Assembly (NCBI RefSeq): GCF_026559675.1
Contig: NZ_CP092891.1
Coordinates: 868,001 to 932,000, forward strand
DNA length: 64,000 nucleotides
From: Microbacterium oxydans
Lineage (GTDB): Bacteria > Actinomycetota > Actinomycetes > Actinomycetales > Microbacteriaceae
Direction: 5' to 3'
Shown here: positions 1-9,193 of the stretch, piece after piece
How positions within the stretch are numbered: the stretch's first letter is position 1
Layout of the letters: every line of letters begins with the position of its first letter
Translations under genes and position numbers: made by a program
The notes under the pieces: model-generated
Databases searched by the model: none
What the model was told of the DNA's origin: nothing
The model's input: only the letters and a program-made list of their open reading frames with translations

Positions 1-25
1 GAGGATCAGGCGCGCTGACGGGCTG

Positions 26-514
26 TCAGCGCGGCATCTGGGCGGCGAGGCGCGCGTCGGTCGAGATCTCGCGGCGCGTCCAGGCGAACAGATGTCTGGC
101 ATCGAATGTGCGTGAACAGCGTGCGCACGACGTGGCCCTCGAGGGGCGACGGTGCCGGTACGTCACGTGCCCTGCGGGGCACCGGCCGACCCACGGCGCG
201 AGCTCCACGGCGGTCTCCCCGCGATGCGTCGTCCCACCCACGTAGCCGAGCTCATGCGCGACGCGCTTCCACGCCGGACCGTGCGCGGCGGCGTGCCCGG
301 CGAGCGCGTGCGCGACCTCGTGCAGCAGCACCTGATGGATCTCGTCGTCGTCGAAGCGCGCGGCGAGGTAGCGCGACACCGTGATGCGCTTCTTCGTGTA
401 GTCGCACTGCCCGGCCCGACGCTTCGCATGATCGAATCCGAAGGACCAGCTGTCATCGAGATGCAGCGTGATCAGTGCCTCGCCCCAGACGCGCACACGG
501 TCAAGTTCCGCCAT
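26..514 (-). CDS. SprT-like zinc metalloprotease domain protein
   Basis: The 162-residue product carries the metalloprotease motif HEVAH (His65, Glu66, His69) followed by His78 in an HGPAWK context, the arrangement of the SprT/Spartan family. A C-terminal zinc ribbon is suggested by Cys112, Cys130 and Cys133. SprT-like proteins are small cytoplasmic proteins; eukaryotic Spartan cleaves DNA-protein crosslinks, but the bacterial role is poorly defined. There is no signal peptide. It ends close to the window edge and is followed upstream by two other minus-strand genes. Family assignment is firm; the substrate is not known. Confidence 0.88.
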   Translation of the reverse strand: MAELDRVRVWGEALITLHLDDSWSFGFDHAKRRAGQCDYTKKRITVSRYLAARFDDDEIHQVLLHEVAHALAGHAAAHGPAWKRVAHELGYVGGTTHRGETAVELAPWVGRCPAGHVTYRHRRPSRATSCARCSRTFDARHLFAWTRREISTDARLAAQMPR

Positions 515-560
515 GCGCTCAGGCTAAGCCATGCGACCGACATCGCGGTCGACGACAGGC

Positions 561-1088
561 TCAGCCCGCGACGAGCTGCGAGGGACGACGCCGCTCGGCG
601 GCCTCGATCGCGAGCAGCGCTGTCTCGAGCTCACTGTCTTCCGCACCGCCCTCGCGGCGCAGGAACAGCGACTGCTTGAAGCTCTCCCGAGCCGTCTCGA
701 AGTCGCCGGCGTCATACGCGTTCTTGCCATGGTGCTGATAGGCGAAGGCCGCGATCGACAGCCATCGCTGCCCCTCGGCCTCGGTCGCACAGGTGTCCAG
801 CTCCTGCTCGGCGGCGGCGTGCGCTCCCCGGTACTGCAGGATCGTCGCGTGCAGCACTCGTGCGCGCAGCACGTCCTTGCGGGTGCCGGCCATGCGCGCC
901 TGGCGCACCGTCTCGTCGGCCAGCGTGAGCGCCTCGTCCAGGCGGTCGAGCACCTTCAGCAGCCAGACCCGTTCCAGCAGAGCGGGCAGGCTGCGCTGCG
1001 ACTCGATCTCTGCGAGACGCGTCGCGCACTCGTGCAGATCGACCACTTCGCGGAGGGTCTCCTGGTCGTATCCCCGGATGAAACTCAT
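561..1088 (-). CDS. TPR-like hypothetical protein
   Basis: The 175-residue, entirely alpha-helical product has alternating helices typical of tetratricopeptide repeats, for example the segment around DRLDEALTLADETVRQA and a later one around YDAGDFETARESFKQSL. No catalytic motif, signal peptide or membrane segment is visible. A strong ribosome binding site (GGAAGGAGAG on the minus strand) lies 3-4 bases before the ATG and fixes the start. A scaffolding role is the usual reading of such folds, but no partner can be named. Confidence 0.75.
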   Translation of the reverse strand: MSFIRGYDQETLREVVDLHECATRLAEIESQRSLPALLERVWLLKVLDRLDEALTLADETVRQARMAGTRKDVLRARVLHATILQYRGAHAAAEQELDTCATEAEGQRWLSIAAFAYQHHGKNAYDAGDFETARESFKQSLFLRREGGAEDSELETALLAIEAAERRRPSQLVAG

Positions 1089-1232
1089 TGCTCTCCTTCC
1101 GCAGCGTCCCCGTCCAGTGTGCCTTCCGGTCGCACCGTCTGCGGGGCGGCGCGCCCTGGTCTGCGCATCCCGTCTCCGACACGCCGAGGGCGCCCGGGAG
1201 CTCGACTCCGAAGCGGACGGATCGGGTGGGGA

Positions 1233-2093
1233 TCAGCGCAGGAAAAGGGAGGCGTCGGGCCGCGGCGAGGCCACGGCGTCGGCGTCGGTGACGACCCGTG
1301 CGCCCTGGATGAAGGCCACCACCTCGGCGCCCTGTGCGATCTTGGCGGGATGCGGACCGGCAGCCAGAATCCGCGGCAGCCACTCGGTCGGCAGGGGAGC
1401 GGCGGATGCGGCGATCACGAGGTTCCCGAACCGACGCCCTTTGAGCACCTGGGTGTCGGCGAGGACGGCGACCTCGGGGAGCACCTCGGCGATCGTCGCG
1501 GCCTGACGGCGGGCGAAGGCGAGCCCCGGGCCGTCGGCGACGTTGACGAGCAGCACTCCCCCCGGCGCGAGCAGTTCGGCGAGTTCGCGGTAGAACTCGA
1601 CGCTGGTGAGGTGCGCGGGCGTCTGGGCACCGGAGTACACGTCCGACACGACGAGGTCGCAGCTCGCCTGCAGGGCGCTGGGCAGCTTGCGGACGCCGTC
1701 GCGCGCATCGCCGATCCGGATGCGGATCGCGGAGCCCTTCGGCAGCGGCAGGTGCTCGCGCACGAGCTGGGCGAGCGGCGCTTCGAGCTCGATGACCTGT
1801 TGGCGGGAACCGGGGCGGGTGGCGTCGACGTACCGGGGGATCGTGAGCGCACCGGCACCGAGGTGCACGGCCGTCAGCGGTCCCGGCGAGAGCTGGTCGA
1901 TGACCGCGCCCATGCGCACGATGTACTCGAAGTGCAGGTGGGTGGGATCGTCGAGGTCGACGTGCGATTGCGGGGTGCCGTCGACGATCAGCTCGAAGCC
2001 GCTCGTGAACTCTGACGGGACGATGCGGGCGACTCCGCCGTGATCCAGGCGGACCTCGGGGTGCTCGGTGTCTCGCGCTCTCGTCCGGCCCAT
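1233..2093 (-). CDS. Spermidine synthase-like methyltransferase-fold protein
   Basis: The 286-residue protein has the Rossmann-like fold of the spermidine synthase family: a nucleotide-binding loop at VHLGAGALTIPRY, an acidic residue ending the second strand (VIELE), the GDARDGV segment, and VVSDVYSGAQTP in place of the catalytic DxxDP region. Many actinobacterial homologues lack polyamine aminopropyltransferase activity and are annotated only as spermidine synthase-like or fused MFS/spermidine synthase remnants. No transmembrane part is present here. The ribosome binding site is weak, so the start is less certain than the family. The 140-base gap to the TPR-like gene suggests separate transcription or a short leader. 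Confidence 0.8.
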   Translation of the reverse strand: MGRTRARDTEHPEVRLDHGGVARIVPSEFTSGFELIVDGTPQSHVDLDDPTHLHFEYIVRMGAVIDQLSPGPLTAVHLGAGALTIPRYVDATRPGSRQQVIELEAPLAQLVREHLPLPKGSAIRIRIGDARDGVRKLPSALQASCDLVVSDVYSGAQTPAHLTSVEFYRELAELLAPGGVLLVNVADGPGLAFARRQAATIAEVLPEVAVLADTQVLKGRRFGNLVIAASAAPLPTEWLPRILAAGPHPAKIAQGAEVVAFIQGARVVTDADAVASPRPDASLFLR

Positions 2094-2122
2094 GGCACGA
2101 GCCTACGCGTCGGGCGTAGAGG

Positions 2123-3376
2123 TCAGCGCTGGTTGCCGACCGAGCAGGTCTCCTGCTCCAGCGTCTGCCCGGTGATGTCGGGAGGCAGCGTCGTCCTGAC
2201 CTCCGGCGCCGCGGTCGCCTCGGTCGTCGGCGCGGGAGTCGCCCCCGGCGTCGGGGTCACGAGTTCGACGCCGCGGTGCGACGTGACGTCACCCGTCAGC
2301 TGGAGCGGCTGCCCCGACTTGATCGCGGCCCACAGCGCCTCGGCATCCGCCTCGTTCGGCACCACCTTGTCGTCGTCGTCAGGGTCGGCCACGTTCGGGT
2401 ACTGCACGAACACGAAGTCGCTGAAGCGCACGTCCTTGAGCGCGAGGGCGAACTGGGCGAGACGCAGCGGGTCGTTCAGCGATTCGCTCGGGTCGATGTT
2501 GTCGGCGATGGCTCCGGCGATGCCGAGGACCTTCGTCACGTCGGTCAGCGTGTCCTCGCTGAGCACCTTCTTCGCGAGGCGCGACATGTACTGCTGCTGA
2601 TTGGAGATGCGCGCGAGGTCGCTCTCGTCGCCGACGCCGTGCCGCGTGCGGATGAACTGCAGGGCCTCGACTCCGGAGACGGTGCGCGTTCCGGCGGGCC
2701 AGTCGATGCCGGTGTGCCGATCCTTGATGCCGTCGCCGGCGATGCAGACCTCGACGCCGCCGATCGCATCGGTGACGGCCATCACACCGTCGAAGCTGAT
2801 CTTGGCGGCGTACTCGATCGGGATGTCCCCGAGCTCGCTCACCGTCTTCACGACGCAGGAGAGCCCGGCGTGCTCGAAGACGGAGTTGATCGAGGCCTTC
2901 CACATCGACGAGGCGACCGAGCCGTCCGGGCGCGTGCATTCCGGGACCGCGACGCCGAGGTCGCGGGGGAGGGAGACGACCGTGACGTTGCGAGGCTCCG
3001 CCGACACGTGCACGAGGAGGTTGACGTCGTTGCGGCTCAGGCCGTCGGCCTCGGAACAGCGCTCCGCGAACAGCGCCGTGGCCTTCGCCCCGCACTCGTC
3101 CGTTCCGATGATGAGGATGCTGAACGACTTGTCGGCCGGGTAGGCGCCGAGAGCCGGCGGGTCGACCTCGGGTGCGCCCTCCAGCGCCACGGCCCCGTCT
3201 CCCACGCGGTTGAACACATCGACGACCACGAAGGCCGCGACGGCGACAGCCGACACCGCCACCACGCCGAGCGCGATGCCGAGGAACTTCAGCAGCGTCG
3301 AGACGGCGCTGGGCGTGGGCAGGGTCGCATGGCGCGCGACCGTCGAACGGTCGGCATCGTCTCCGCGGCGAAGCAT
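2123..3376 (-). CDS. LytR-CpsA-Psr (LCP) family cell-wall ligase
   Basis: LCP proteins transfer secondary polymers from lipid carriers to peptidoglycan outside the membrane. The 417-residue product has a cytoplasmic N-tail, one membrane segment at about residues 31-53, and the LCP domain: IIGTD near the start, VVSLPRDL, INSVFEHAG, IRTRHGVGDESDLARISNQQQ with the conserved Arg and Asp residues. The C-terminus is Thr/Pro/Ala-rich and ends with a Cys-containing segment. It is divergent from the sugar ABC operon that starts at 3528. The polymer handled (arabinogalactan-like, teichoic-like or capsule) cannot be read from sequence. Confidence 0.92.
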   Translation of the reverse strand: MLRRGDDADRSTVARHATLPTPSAVSTLLKFLGIALGVVAVSAVAVAAFVVVDVFNRVGDGAVALEGAPEVDPPALGAYPADKSFSILIIGTDECGAKATALFAERCSEADGLSRNDVNLLVHVSAEPRNVTVVSLPRDLGVAVPECTRPDGSVASSMWKASINSVFEHAGLSCVVKTVSELGDIPIEYAAKISFDGVMAVTDAIGGVEVCIAGDGIKDRHTGIDWPAGTRTVSGVEALQFIRTRHGVGDESDLARISNQQQYMSRLAKKVLSEDTLTDVTKVLGIAGAIADNIDPSESLNDPLRLAQFALALKDVRFSDFVFVQYPNVADPDDDDKVVPNEADAEALWAAIKSGQPLQLTGDVTSHRGVELVTPTPGATPAPTTEATAAPEVRTTLPPDITGQTLEQETCSVGNQR

Positions 3377-3435
3377 GCTGGCGAGCCTACCGGCGGCGGG
3401 TGATGTTACGGCCGCATGACGATTGTGGGAGGAAC

Positions 3436-3464
3436 TTGCAGGTAATTAGTTAGTCGTGGATACT
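3436..3464 (+). promoter_or_regulatory. Predicted sigma-70-type promoter of sugar ABC operon
   Basis: TTGCAG at 3436-3441 and GATACT at 3459-3464 are separated by 17 bases. GTTAG and CTAAC half-sites flank the -10 region and may be a repressor site. The ribosome binding site AAAGAGGAG at 3511-3519 lies before the ATG at 3528. Confidence 0.6.
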
Positions 3465-3527
3465 TTTTCCTAACCCCCGGTGAGTACCCGATGCTCGCCT
3501 GGACTTTTTCAAAGAGGAGATCCCTTC

Positions 3528-4814
3528 ATGCACAAGCGCATTCTTCCGGCCGTGGCGCTCGGCGCCGTGGCCACGCTCGCCCTCGCCGGCTGCGCCGGCG
3601 GCAGCGACAACAGCTCCACCGACGGAGAGGGCAAAGAGCTCACCGTCTGGATCATGAAGGGAACCAACCCTGACGCCAGCGCCTTCTACGACAAGGTGTC
3701 CGACGCCTTCGAGAAGGAGACCGGCGCGACGGTCAAGATCGAGGAGATCCAGTGGGCCGACGCCCACGACCGCTTCGTGACGTCCATCGCCGGTGGCACG
3801 ACCCCCGACATCGCCGAGACCGGCACCACCTGGACCGCCGAGTTCGCCGACGCCGGCGCGCTCCTCCCGATCGACGAGTACGTCGACGGTGAGAAGGGTC
3901 TGCGCGACGACCTGGTCGAGGGCCTCGAGGTCGCCGGCACCTACGACGACGAGCTCTACGGCATGCCGTGGTACGCCGGCGTCCGTTCGCTGGTCTACCG
4001 CGCCGACGTGTTCAAGGAGCTCGGTCTCGACGCTCCGAAGACGTGGGACGACATCGTCGCCGCGGGCGACGCCATCAAGGCCGCCAAGCCCGACATGCTC
4101 CCCTTCCCGGTCCCCGGTGACGCCGAGTTCCAGGTCTACCCCTGGGTCTGGGGTGCCGGTGGAGAGATCGCCACGAAGGACGGCGACACCTGGACCAGCG
4201 AGCTCGACAGCGCCGAGTCGCAGGCGGGCATCGAGTTCTACACGGGCCTGGCCACCGAGCACGGCTTCTCCTCCGCAGGTGCCACCACCTGGAAGGAGAC
4301 CGACCTTCGTGACGCGTTCACGCAGGGCAACGTCGCCATGATGCTCTCCGGCTCCTGGACGCCGAACTCGCTGATCGAGGCGAACCCCGACCTCGAGGGC
4401 AAGATCGGTGCCGCGGTCATCCCCGGCAAGGACGGCGGCATCGCCCCGTCGGTGCTCGGCGGATCGCACCTCTCGATCTTCAACACGACGAAGAACGCCG
4501 ACCTGGCGTGGGAGTTCGTGAAGCTCGTCACGACCGGCGAGTTCGCGGAGCAGTGGTCGGATGAGACCGGCTACTTCCCGGGCGTCCAGTCCGCGATGGA
4601 AGAGGCCCTCGCCTCGACCGACCCGCTCGTCGCACCGTTCGCCGAGCAGATGGTCGACGGCGGAGCATCCGTCCCGGTCACCCCGAACTTCGGCGCCGTG
4701 CAGGCGAAGAAGACGACCAACTCCATGATCCAGGCCATCCTCAGCGGACAGAAGGACGTCGCGACCGCGACGAAGGACGCCGCTGCCGAGATGACCGATC
4801 TGCTCAACCAGTAA
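3528..4814 (+). CDS. Sugar ABC transporter substrate-binding lipoprotein
   Basis: The 428-residue lipoprotein has a signal peptide ending in the lipobox LAGC with Cys22 as the lipidation site. The remainder matches the family 1 carbohydrate-binding proteins (MalE/UgpB type): LTVWIMKGTNP at the start of the mature protein, DIAETGTTW, the GGSHLSIF segment, and VKLVTTGEFAEQW. It delivers an oligosaccharide to the two permeases that follow at 4830 and 5801. The ATG at 3528 is chosen over an in-frame GTG at 3480 because of the ribosome binding site and the proper signal peptide. Neighbours (GH3 NagZ-like, MurR-type regulator) suggest an amino-sugar-containing ligand; this is an inference. Confidence 0.93.
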   Translation: MHKRILPAVALGAVATLALAGCAGGSDNSSTDGEGKELTVWIMKGTNPDASAFYDKVSDAFEKETGATVKIEEIQWADAHDRFVTSIAGGTTPDIAETGTTWTAEFADAGALLPIDEYVDGEKGLRDDLVEGLEVAGTYDDELYGMPWYAGVRSLVYRADVFKELGLDAPKTWDDIVAAGDAIKAAKPDMLPFPVPGDAEFQVYPWVWGAGGEIATKDGDTWTSELDSAESQAGIEFYTGLATEHGFSSAGATTWKETDLRDAFTQGNVAMMLSGSWTPNSLIEANPDLEGKIGAAVIPGKDGGIAPSVLGGSHLSIFNTTKNADLAWEFVKLVTTGEFAEQWSDETGYFPGVQSAMEEALASTDPLVAPFAEQMVDGGASVPVTPNFGAVQAKKTTNSMIQAILSGQKDVATATKDAAAEMTDLLNQ

Positions 4815-4829
4815 GGAAGCATCCCTTCC

Positions 4830-5804
4830 ATGTCGATGGTGCAAGCGCCACTGCCGGCCACGAAGGCGGAGTCCACCTCCGCCTCCGTGGCCGGCGGCCG
4901 GAAGCGACGCGGTCTCTCGGTCGTCGCGGCCCGCCCCTGGCTCCTTCTCGCGCCCGGGCTGGCCATCCTCGCGGTGCTCATGCTCTGGCCCCTCATCCAG
5001 GTGTTCATCTACTCGCTGCAGGACTACGGCCTGCGCGAGATCAACACCGGTGAGAACAACTGGATCGGTCTCGACAACTACGTCGAGGCGCTCACCAACC
5101 CGACTCTCTGGACGGTGGTGCTGCCCAACACGGTGGGGTTCGCCGCCGTGGCGGTCTTCGTGACCGTGGCGGTCGGCACGCTCGTCGCCCTGCTGCTCGC
5201 GCGGCTCGGCACCACGTGGCGTGTCATCGTCTCCAGCTGCATCATGGTCGCGTGGGCGATGCCCGCCGTGACCGGCACGTACGTCTGGACCTTCATCTTC
5301 GATGCCGATCGCGGTATCTTCAACGCGGTCCTCAAGGACCTGGGTCTGATGGACGCGTCCGTCAACTGGTTCACGAACCAGTGGTCGTTCTACGCCATCG
5401 TGCTCCTCAACGTCGTCCACCACGGCTTCCCGTTCGTGGCGATCACGGTGCTCGCCGGTCTGCTCGGCGTCTCCAAGGAGATGCTCGAGGCCGCGGCTCT
5501 CGACGGCGCCGGCGCCTGGCGTCGTTTCTGGAAGATCATCTTCCCGACGCTCAAGCCCGTCTTCTCGGTCGTGATCATCCTCTCGACGATCTGGGACTTC
5601 AAGGTCTTCGCCCAGGTGTACCTGATGCCGGGCGGTGGCGGCGGCAACCGCCAGGTGCTGAACCTCGGTGTCTGGTCCTACGTCGAGTCCTTCGGTCAGA
5701 ACCGGTACGGCTTCGGTGCGGCCCTCGCCGTGCTGCTCACGCTCGTGCTGATCGGCATCACGATCGTCTACATCCGCTCCCTCATGAAGGAGGACGAGCT
5801 GTGA
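4830..5804 (+). CDS. Sugar ABC transporter permease, MalF/UgpA type
   Basis: A 324-residue inner membrane permease with about six membrane segments. The EAA loop that docks the ATPase is visible as LEAAALDGAGAWRRFWKIIFP. It starts 15 bases after the substrate-binding protein gene and ends in a 4-base overlap (GTGA) with the second permease, so translation is coupled. A basic cytoplasmic N-tail (GGRKRRGL) precedes the first membrane segment. No cognate ATPase gene is present in the operon; in actinobacteria a shared MsiK-like ATPase usually serves such importers. Confidence 0.93.
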   Translation: MSMVQAPLPATKAESTSASVAGGRKRRGLSVVAARPWLLLAPGLAILAVLMLWPLIQVFIYSLQDYGLREINTGENNWIGLDNYVEALTNPTLWTVVLPNTVGFAAVAVFVTVAVGTLVALLLARLGTTWRVIVSSCIMVAWAMPAVTGTYVWTFIFDADRGIFNAVLKDLGLMDASVNWFTNQWSFYAIVLLNVVHHGFPFVAITVLAGLLGVSKEMLEAAALDGAGAWRRFWKIIFPTLKPVFSVVIILSTIWDFKVFAQVYLMPGGGGGNRQVLNLGVWSYVESFGQNRYGFGAALAVLLTLVLIGITIVYIRSLMKEDEL

Positions 5805-6634
5805 ACCCGCGCCCGAGGCTCCGCTCCCGCATCGGAATCGGAATCGCGGTCGCCGCGGTCCTGATCTTCACGCTGTTCCCCGTCTACTGGATGGTCTCCA
5901 GCGCGTTCGACGGCAAGGCCTCCAGCGGTGGGCAGTCGCTGCTCCCGCAGGAGTTCACCTGGGACAACTTCGCCTTCGTCCTCACCGACGGCGGCTTCGG
6001 CACCTACCTGCGCAACTCGGCGATCGTGGCACTCGTCACGGTTCTCGTGAGCGCACTCGTGTGCCTCCTCGCCGCGGTCGCCGTGGCGCGGTTCAAGTTC
6101 AAGTTCCGCACCACGATCCTGATGATGATCCTGATCGTGCAGATGGTGCCGCTCGAGGCGCTCGTCATCCCGCTGTTCCTCCAGGTCAAGAGCCTGGGCC
6201 TGCTGAACAGCATCCTCGGCCTGATGGTCGTCTACGTCGCCCTGTCGCTCGCCTTCGGCATCTGGATGCTGCGCGGTTTCGTCGCGGCCGTCCCGGTCGA
6301 GCTCGAGGAGGCCGCGTACATCGACGGTGCGAGCTGGTGGCGCATGTTCCGCTCGGTCCTGCTGCCGCTCGTCATGCCGGGCCTCGTCGCGACCAGCATC
6401 TTCAGCTTCATCACGGCGTGGAACGAGTTCATCTTCGCGATGACGATCCTCGGCGCCCAGACCGACCAGTACACGGTCTCGATCGGCCTGAAGTCCTTCT
6501 TCGGTCTGCACTCCAACGACTGGGGCAGCATCATGGCCGCGTCGACCATCATCACCGTCCCGGTCATGATCTTCTTCGTGCTGGTGCAGCGCAAGCTCGC
6601 CTCCGGCATGGTCGCGGGAGCGGTGAAGGGATGA
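5801..6634 (+). CDS. Sugar ABC transporter permease, MalG/UgpE type
   Basis: A 277-residue permease forming the heterodimer with the preceding MalF-type protein. The EAA loop reads LEEAAYIDGASWWRMFRSVLLP. The GTG at 5801 is chosen because AAGGAGG lies at 5787-5793 and the start overlaps the stop of the previous gene; longer in-frame upstream sequence would overlap the first permease extensively and is not credible. Its stop overlaps the ATG of the GH3 gene (ATGA at 6631), showing one tightly coupled operon from 3528 to about 9010. Confidence 0.93.
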   Translation: MNPRPRLRSRIGIGIAVAAVLIFTLFPVYWMVSSAFDGKASSGGQSLLPQEFTWDNFAFVLTDGGFGTYLRNSAIVALVTVLVSALVCLLAAVAVARFKFKFRTTILMMILIVQMVPLEALVIPLFLQVKSLGLLNSILGLMVVYVALSLAFGIWMLRGFVAAVPVELEEAAYIDGASWWRMFRSVLLPLVMPGLVATSIFSFITAWNEFIFAMTILGAQTDQYTVSIGLKSFFGLHSNDWGSIMAASTIITVPVMIFFVLVQRKLASGMVAGAVKG

Positions 6635-8115
6635 CCGACGACCTCGAGCGCCTCGCGAACGGCGTGCTGTGGCCGGGCTTCTTCGGCACCGAAGCGCCCG
6701 AGTGGCTGCGCGATGAACTGCGTGACGGACTGGCCGGAGTCGTGTACTTCGGCCAGAACGTCGGCGAGGGGCTTCCCGCCCTCAGCGCCGCGATCCTGGA
6801 CGCGAACCCCGACGCCCTGATCGGGATCGACGAGGAGGGCGGCAGCGTCACCCGCCTCGAGTCCGCCACCGGGTCGACCGTGCCGGGCGCGGCCCAGCTC
6901 GGTCTGCTCGACGACCTCGTCGCGTCCGAGAAGACCGGCGCGGAGCTCGCCCGACGGGTGCGCGCGGTCGGCGCCAACGTGGTGCTCGGTCCGGTCGCCG
7001 ACGTCAACACCGACCCCCGCAACCCGGTCATCGGCGTGCGGGCCTTCGGCGACGACGAGGCGCTCGTCTCGCGGCACGTCGTCGCGACGATCGACGGCAT
7101 CCAGGATGCTGCGGTGGCCGCCTGCGTGAAGCACTTCCCGGGCCACGGCGACACCCACATGGACTCGCATCACTCGCTCCCGGAGATCACCCTCGATCTC
7201 GAGGAGTTCGAGCGGGTGCACCTCGAGCCGTTCCGGGCCGCAGTGGATGCCGGTGTGGATGCCGTCATGACGGCGCACATCGTCGTCCCGGCGTGGGGCG
7301 AGCAGCCCGCCACCCTCAACCCGCGCGTGCTCGGCATGCTGCGTGACTGGGGCTACGACGGGGTCATCATCACGGATGCGCTCGACATGGCCGCCATCCG
7401 CGAGACGGTCGGACTCGGCGGGGGAGCAGCGCTGGCACTCGCGGCCGGCGCCGACCTCCTCTGCATCGGGAACCCGACCAACCCGGGTGATGCCGCGCTG
7501 CCCGACCAGGACGAGCGGGACTTCCGCGCCGCACGGGACGGGATCGTCGCCGCGCTGCGTGACGGCTCGCTGTCTCGGGAGCGGGTCGAGGAGGCGGCCG
7601 CTCGCGTCGCCGCACTCGCGACGAAGCTGCGCGTGGCGGCCGAGAGCGAGCACGAGCCCGTGGCCGAGCTCGACGCCGCCGAGATCGTGCGCCGCGTGGT
7701 GACGGTCTCCGGCGAAGCCCCGGAAGTGGTCTCCGAACTCGCCGTGATCGATGCACGGCGCCGCTCGACGCTCGCCGTCGACAGCGCAGGTTCCTATGTC
7801 GCGAACGCCCTCGCGGGAGACGGTCTGCGCGTGCGCCTCGACGTCGCCTCCACTCCGGAGTCGGAGCAGGATCGTGTGCTCGACGAGGTCGTCGCGGCCC
7901 CGGGCACCACGGTGCTCCTGATCGACCGGCCCGACACGGATGCCGCACAGCGGGCCCTCGTGGAGCGGGCCGCCGCGCGCGATTCGGCCGCGGTCGTGGT
8001 CAACGTCGGGCTTCCCGCCCGGGGTGCACTGCCCCTGCCGACGGTCGAGGTCGCGGCAGCCAGTAGGCTCGGTGCGCAGATGGCGCGCGAGGTCCTCCTC
8101 CGCAGCAGAGGGTGA
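6631..8115 (+). CDS. Glycoside hydrolase family 3, NagZ-like beta-N-acetylhexosaminidase
   Basis: NagZ enzymes release GlcNAc from GlcNAc-anhydroMurNAc or muropeptides, in the cytoplasm in Gram-negatives. This 494-residue protein has no signal peptide and contains the diagnostic NagZ segment KHFPGHGDTHMDSHHSLP beginning at Lys167, with the Asp/His dyad that replaces the acid/base residue of other GH3 enzymes. The nucleophile is probably Asp249 in ITDALDM. About 150 C-terminal residues extend beyond the E. coli enzyme length (341). The start overlaps the second permease gene. Substrate is inferred from motif and context; specificity between muropeptide and chitobiose-type substrates is unresolved. 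Confidence 0.88.
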   Translation: MTDDLERLANGVLWPGFFGTEAPEWLRDELRDGLAGVVYFGQNVGEGLPALSAAILDANPDALIGIDEEGGSVTRLESATGSTVPGAAQLGLLDDLVASEKTGAELARRVRAVGANVVLGPVADVNTDPRNPVIGVRAFGDDEALVSRHVVATIDGIQDAAVAACVKHFPGHGDTHMDSHHSLPEITLDLEEFERVHLEPFRAAVDAGVDAVMTAHIVVPAWGEQPATLNPRVLGMLRDWGYDGVIITDALDMAAIRETVGLGGGAALALAAGADLLCIGNPTNPGDAALPDQDERDFRAARDGIVAALRDGSLSRERVEEAAARVAALATKLRVAAESEHEPVAELDAAEIVRRVVTVSGEAPEVVSELAVIDARRRSTLAVDSAGSYVANALAGDGLRVRLDVASTPESEQDRVLDEVVAAPGTTVLLIDRPDTDAAQRALVERAAARDSAAVVVNVGLPARGALPLPTVEVAAASRLGAQMAREVLLRSRG

Positions 8116-8143
8116 ACAGCGCCGACTGAGACAGGATCCTTCC

Positions 8144-9010
8144 ATGGACGATGACGTTCTGGCTCGGGTGCGCAGGTCGCTCCCGAAGCTCAGCGCTGCC
8201 GAGGCGCGGGTCGCGGAGACGATGCTCGGCGACCCGACGCTCGTCGTCGACCTGGCGATCAACGATCTCGCGCAGCTGTGCCGGACCTCGCTGTCGACCG
8301 TGGCGCGCTTCTCGCAGTCGCTGGGGTACAGCGGCTACCGGGAGCTGCGGGTGTCGGTGGCGAGGGCGATCACGCTCGCGCAGGCGCAGCAGGCCCGGTT
8401 CGGGCTGGACACCACCGCGATCGATCCGGACGACGGACCCACGGCGATCGCCGCCAAGCTCGCGGCGCAGGAGATCGATGCGATCGAGAAGACCGCTCTC
8501 GCGCTGGATGCGGACGCTCTCGACCGGGTCGCCCTGGCCCTGGTCGACGCGCGCCACATCGATCTCTTCGGCCAGGCCGCGTCGTCGCTGACCGCGCAGG
8601 ACCTGCTGCTGAAGCTCTCGCGCATCGGCTGCTCGGTGTCGCACTCGCCGGATCCGCACCTCGCGATGACGACGGCTTCACTGAGGACGACGGGCGACGT
8701 CGCGATCGCCTTCTCCCATGGTGGGGAGACCACGGAGACGCTGCGGGCGCTGGAGGTCGCACGGGACGCCGGGGCGCTGGCGGTCGCCGTGACGAGCGTC
8801 GCCGAGTCGTCCCTGGCCCTCGCGGCGGACATCGTGCTGCTGACGCAGGCGCGCGAGTCACCGTTCCGGATGGCGGCGATGTCGAGTCGGATCGCCCAGC
8901 TCGCCCTCGTCGACGTGCTCTTCGTGCGGGTCGTGCAGCACCGCGGTGAGCTGGTCACCGTCTCGCTGCAGCTGACCCACGACGCCGTCCCCCCGCGCCG
9001 ACACTCCTGA
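8144..9010 (+). CDS. MurR/RpiR-family transcriptional regulator
   Basis: The 288-residue protein has an N-terminal RpiR helix-turn-helix (about residues 1-77, including LAQLCRTSLSTVARFSQSLGYSGYRELR) and a C-terminal SIS sugar-phosphate isomerase domain beginning near residue 110 (DARHIDLFGQAASSLTAQD). SIS domains bind phosphosugars; MurR of E. coli responds to MurNAc-6-phosphate. The ATG at 8144 is preceded by ACAGGA. As the last gene of the importer/GH3 operon it is a likely local regulator of the promoter at 3436, though no operator has been demonstrated. Confidence 0.92.
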   Translation: MDDDVLARVRRSLPKLSAAEARVAETMLGDPTLVVDLAINDLAQLCRTSLSTVARFSQSLGYSGYRELRVSVARAITLAQAQQARFGLDTTAIDPDDGPTAIAAKLAAQEIDAIEKTALALDADALDRVALALVDARHIDLFGQAASSLTAQDLLLKLSRIGCSVSHSPDPHLAMTTASLRTTGDVAIAFSHGGETTETLRALEVARDAGALAVAVTSVAESSLALAADIVLLTQARESPFRMAAMSSRIAQLALVDVLFVRVVQHRGELVTVSLQLTHDAVPPRRHS

Positions 9011-9111
9011 CCGCCCGGTCGCCGGCGAGGTCCACCGCGACGAGCCCCCCTCTCACCCACCGGCTCGCACGAGGGCGGAGGCGCGGGCGCGGGAGGCATG
9101 AAGGGGCGTCA

Positions 9112-9189
9112 CGTCTCGCTTCGCTCGCTCGACGACCGGGGTGGCAGGGCGGGGGCGTCTCGTCTCGCTCCGCTCGCTCGACGACCGGG
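9112..9189. repeat. Two direct copies of an extragenic repeat
   Basis: A 29-base unit occurs at 9112-9140 and 9161-9189 with one mismatch; both contain CGCTCGCTCGACGACCGGG. A 32-base extension of the second copy (9156-9187) recurs as an inverted pair at 11974-12062. The region lies between the convergent RpiR and PfkB genes. It encodes nothing recognisable. Confidence 0.8.
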
Positions 9190-9193
9190 GCGA

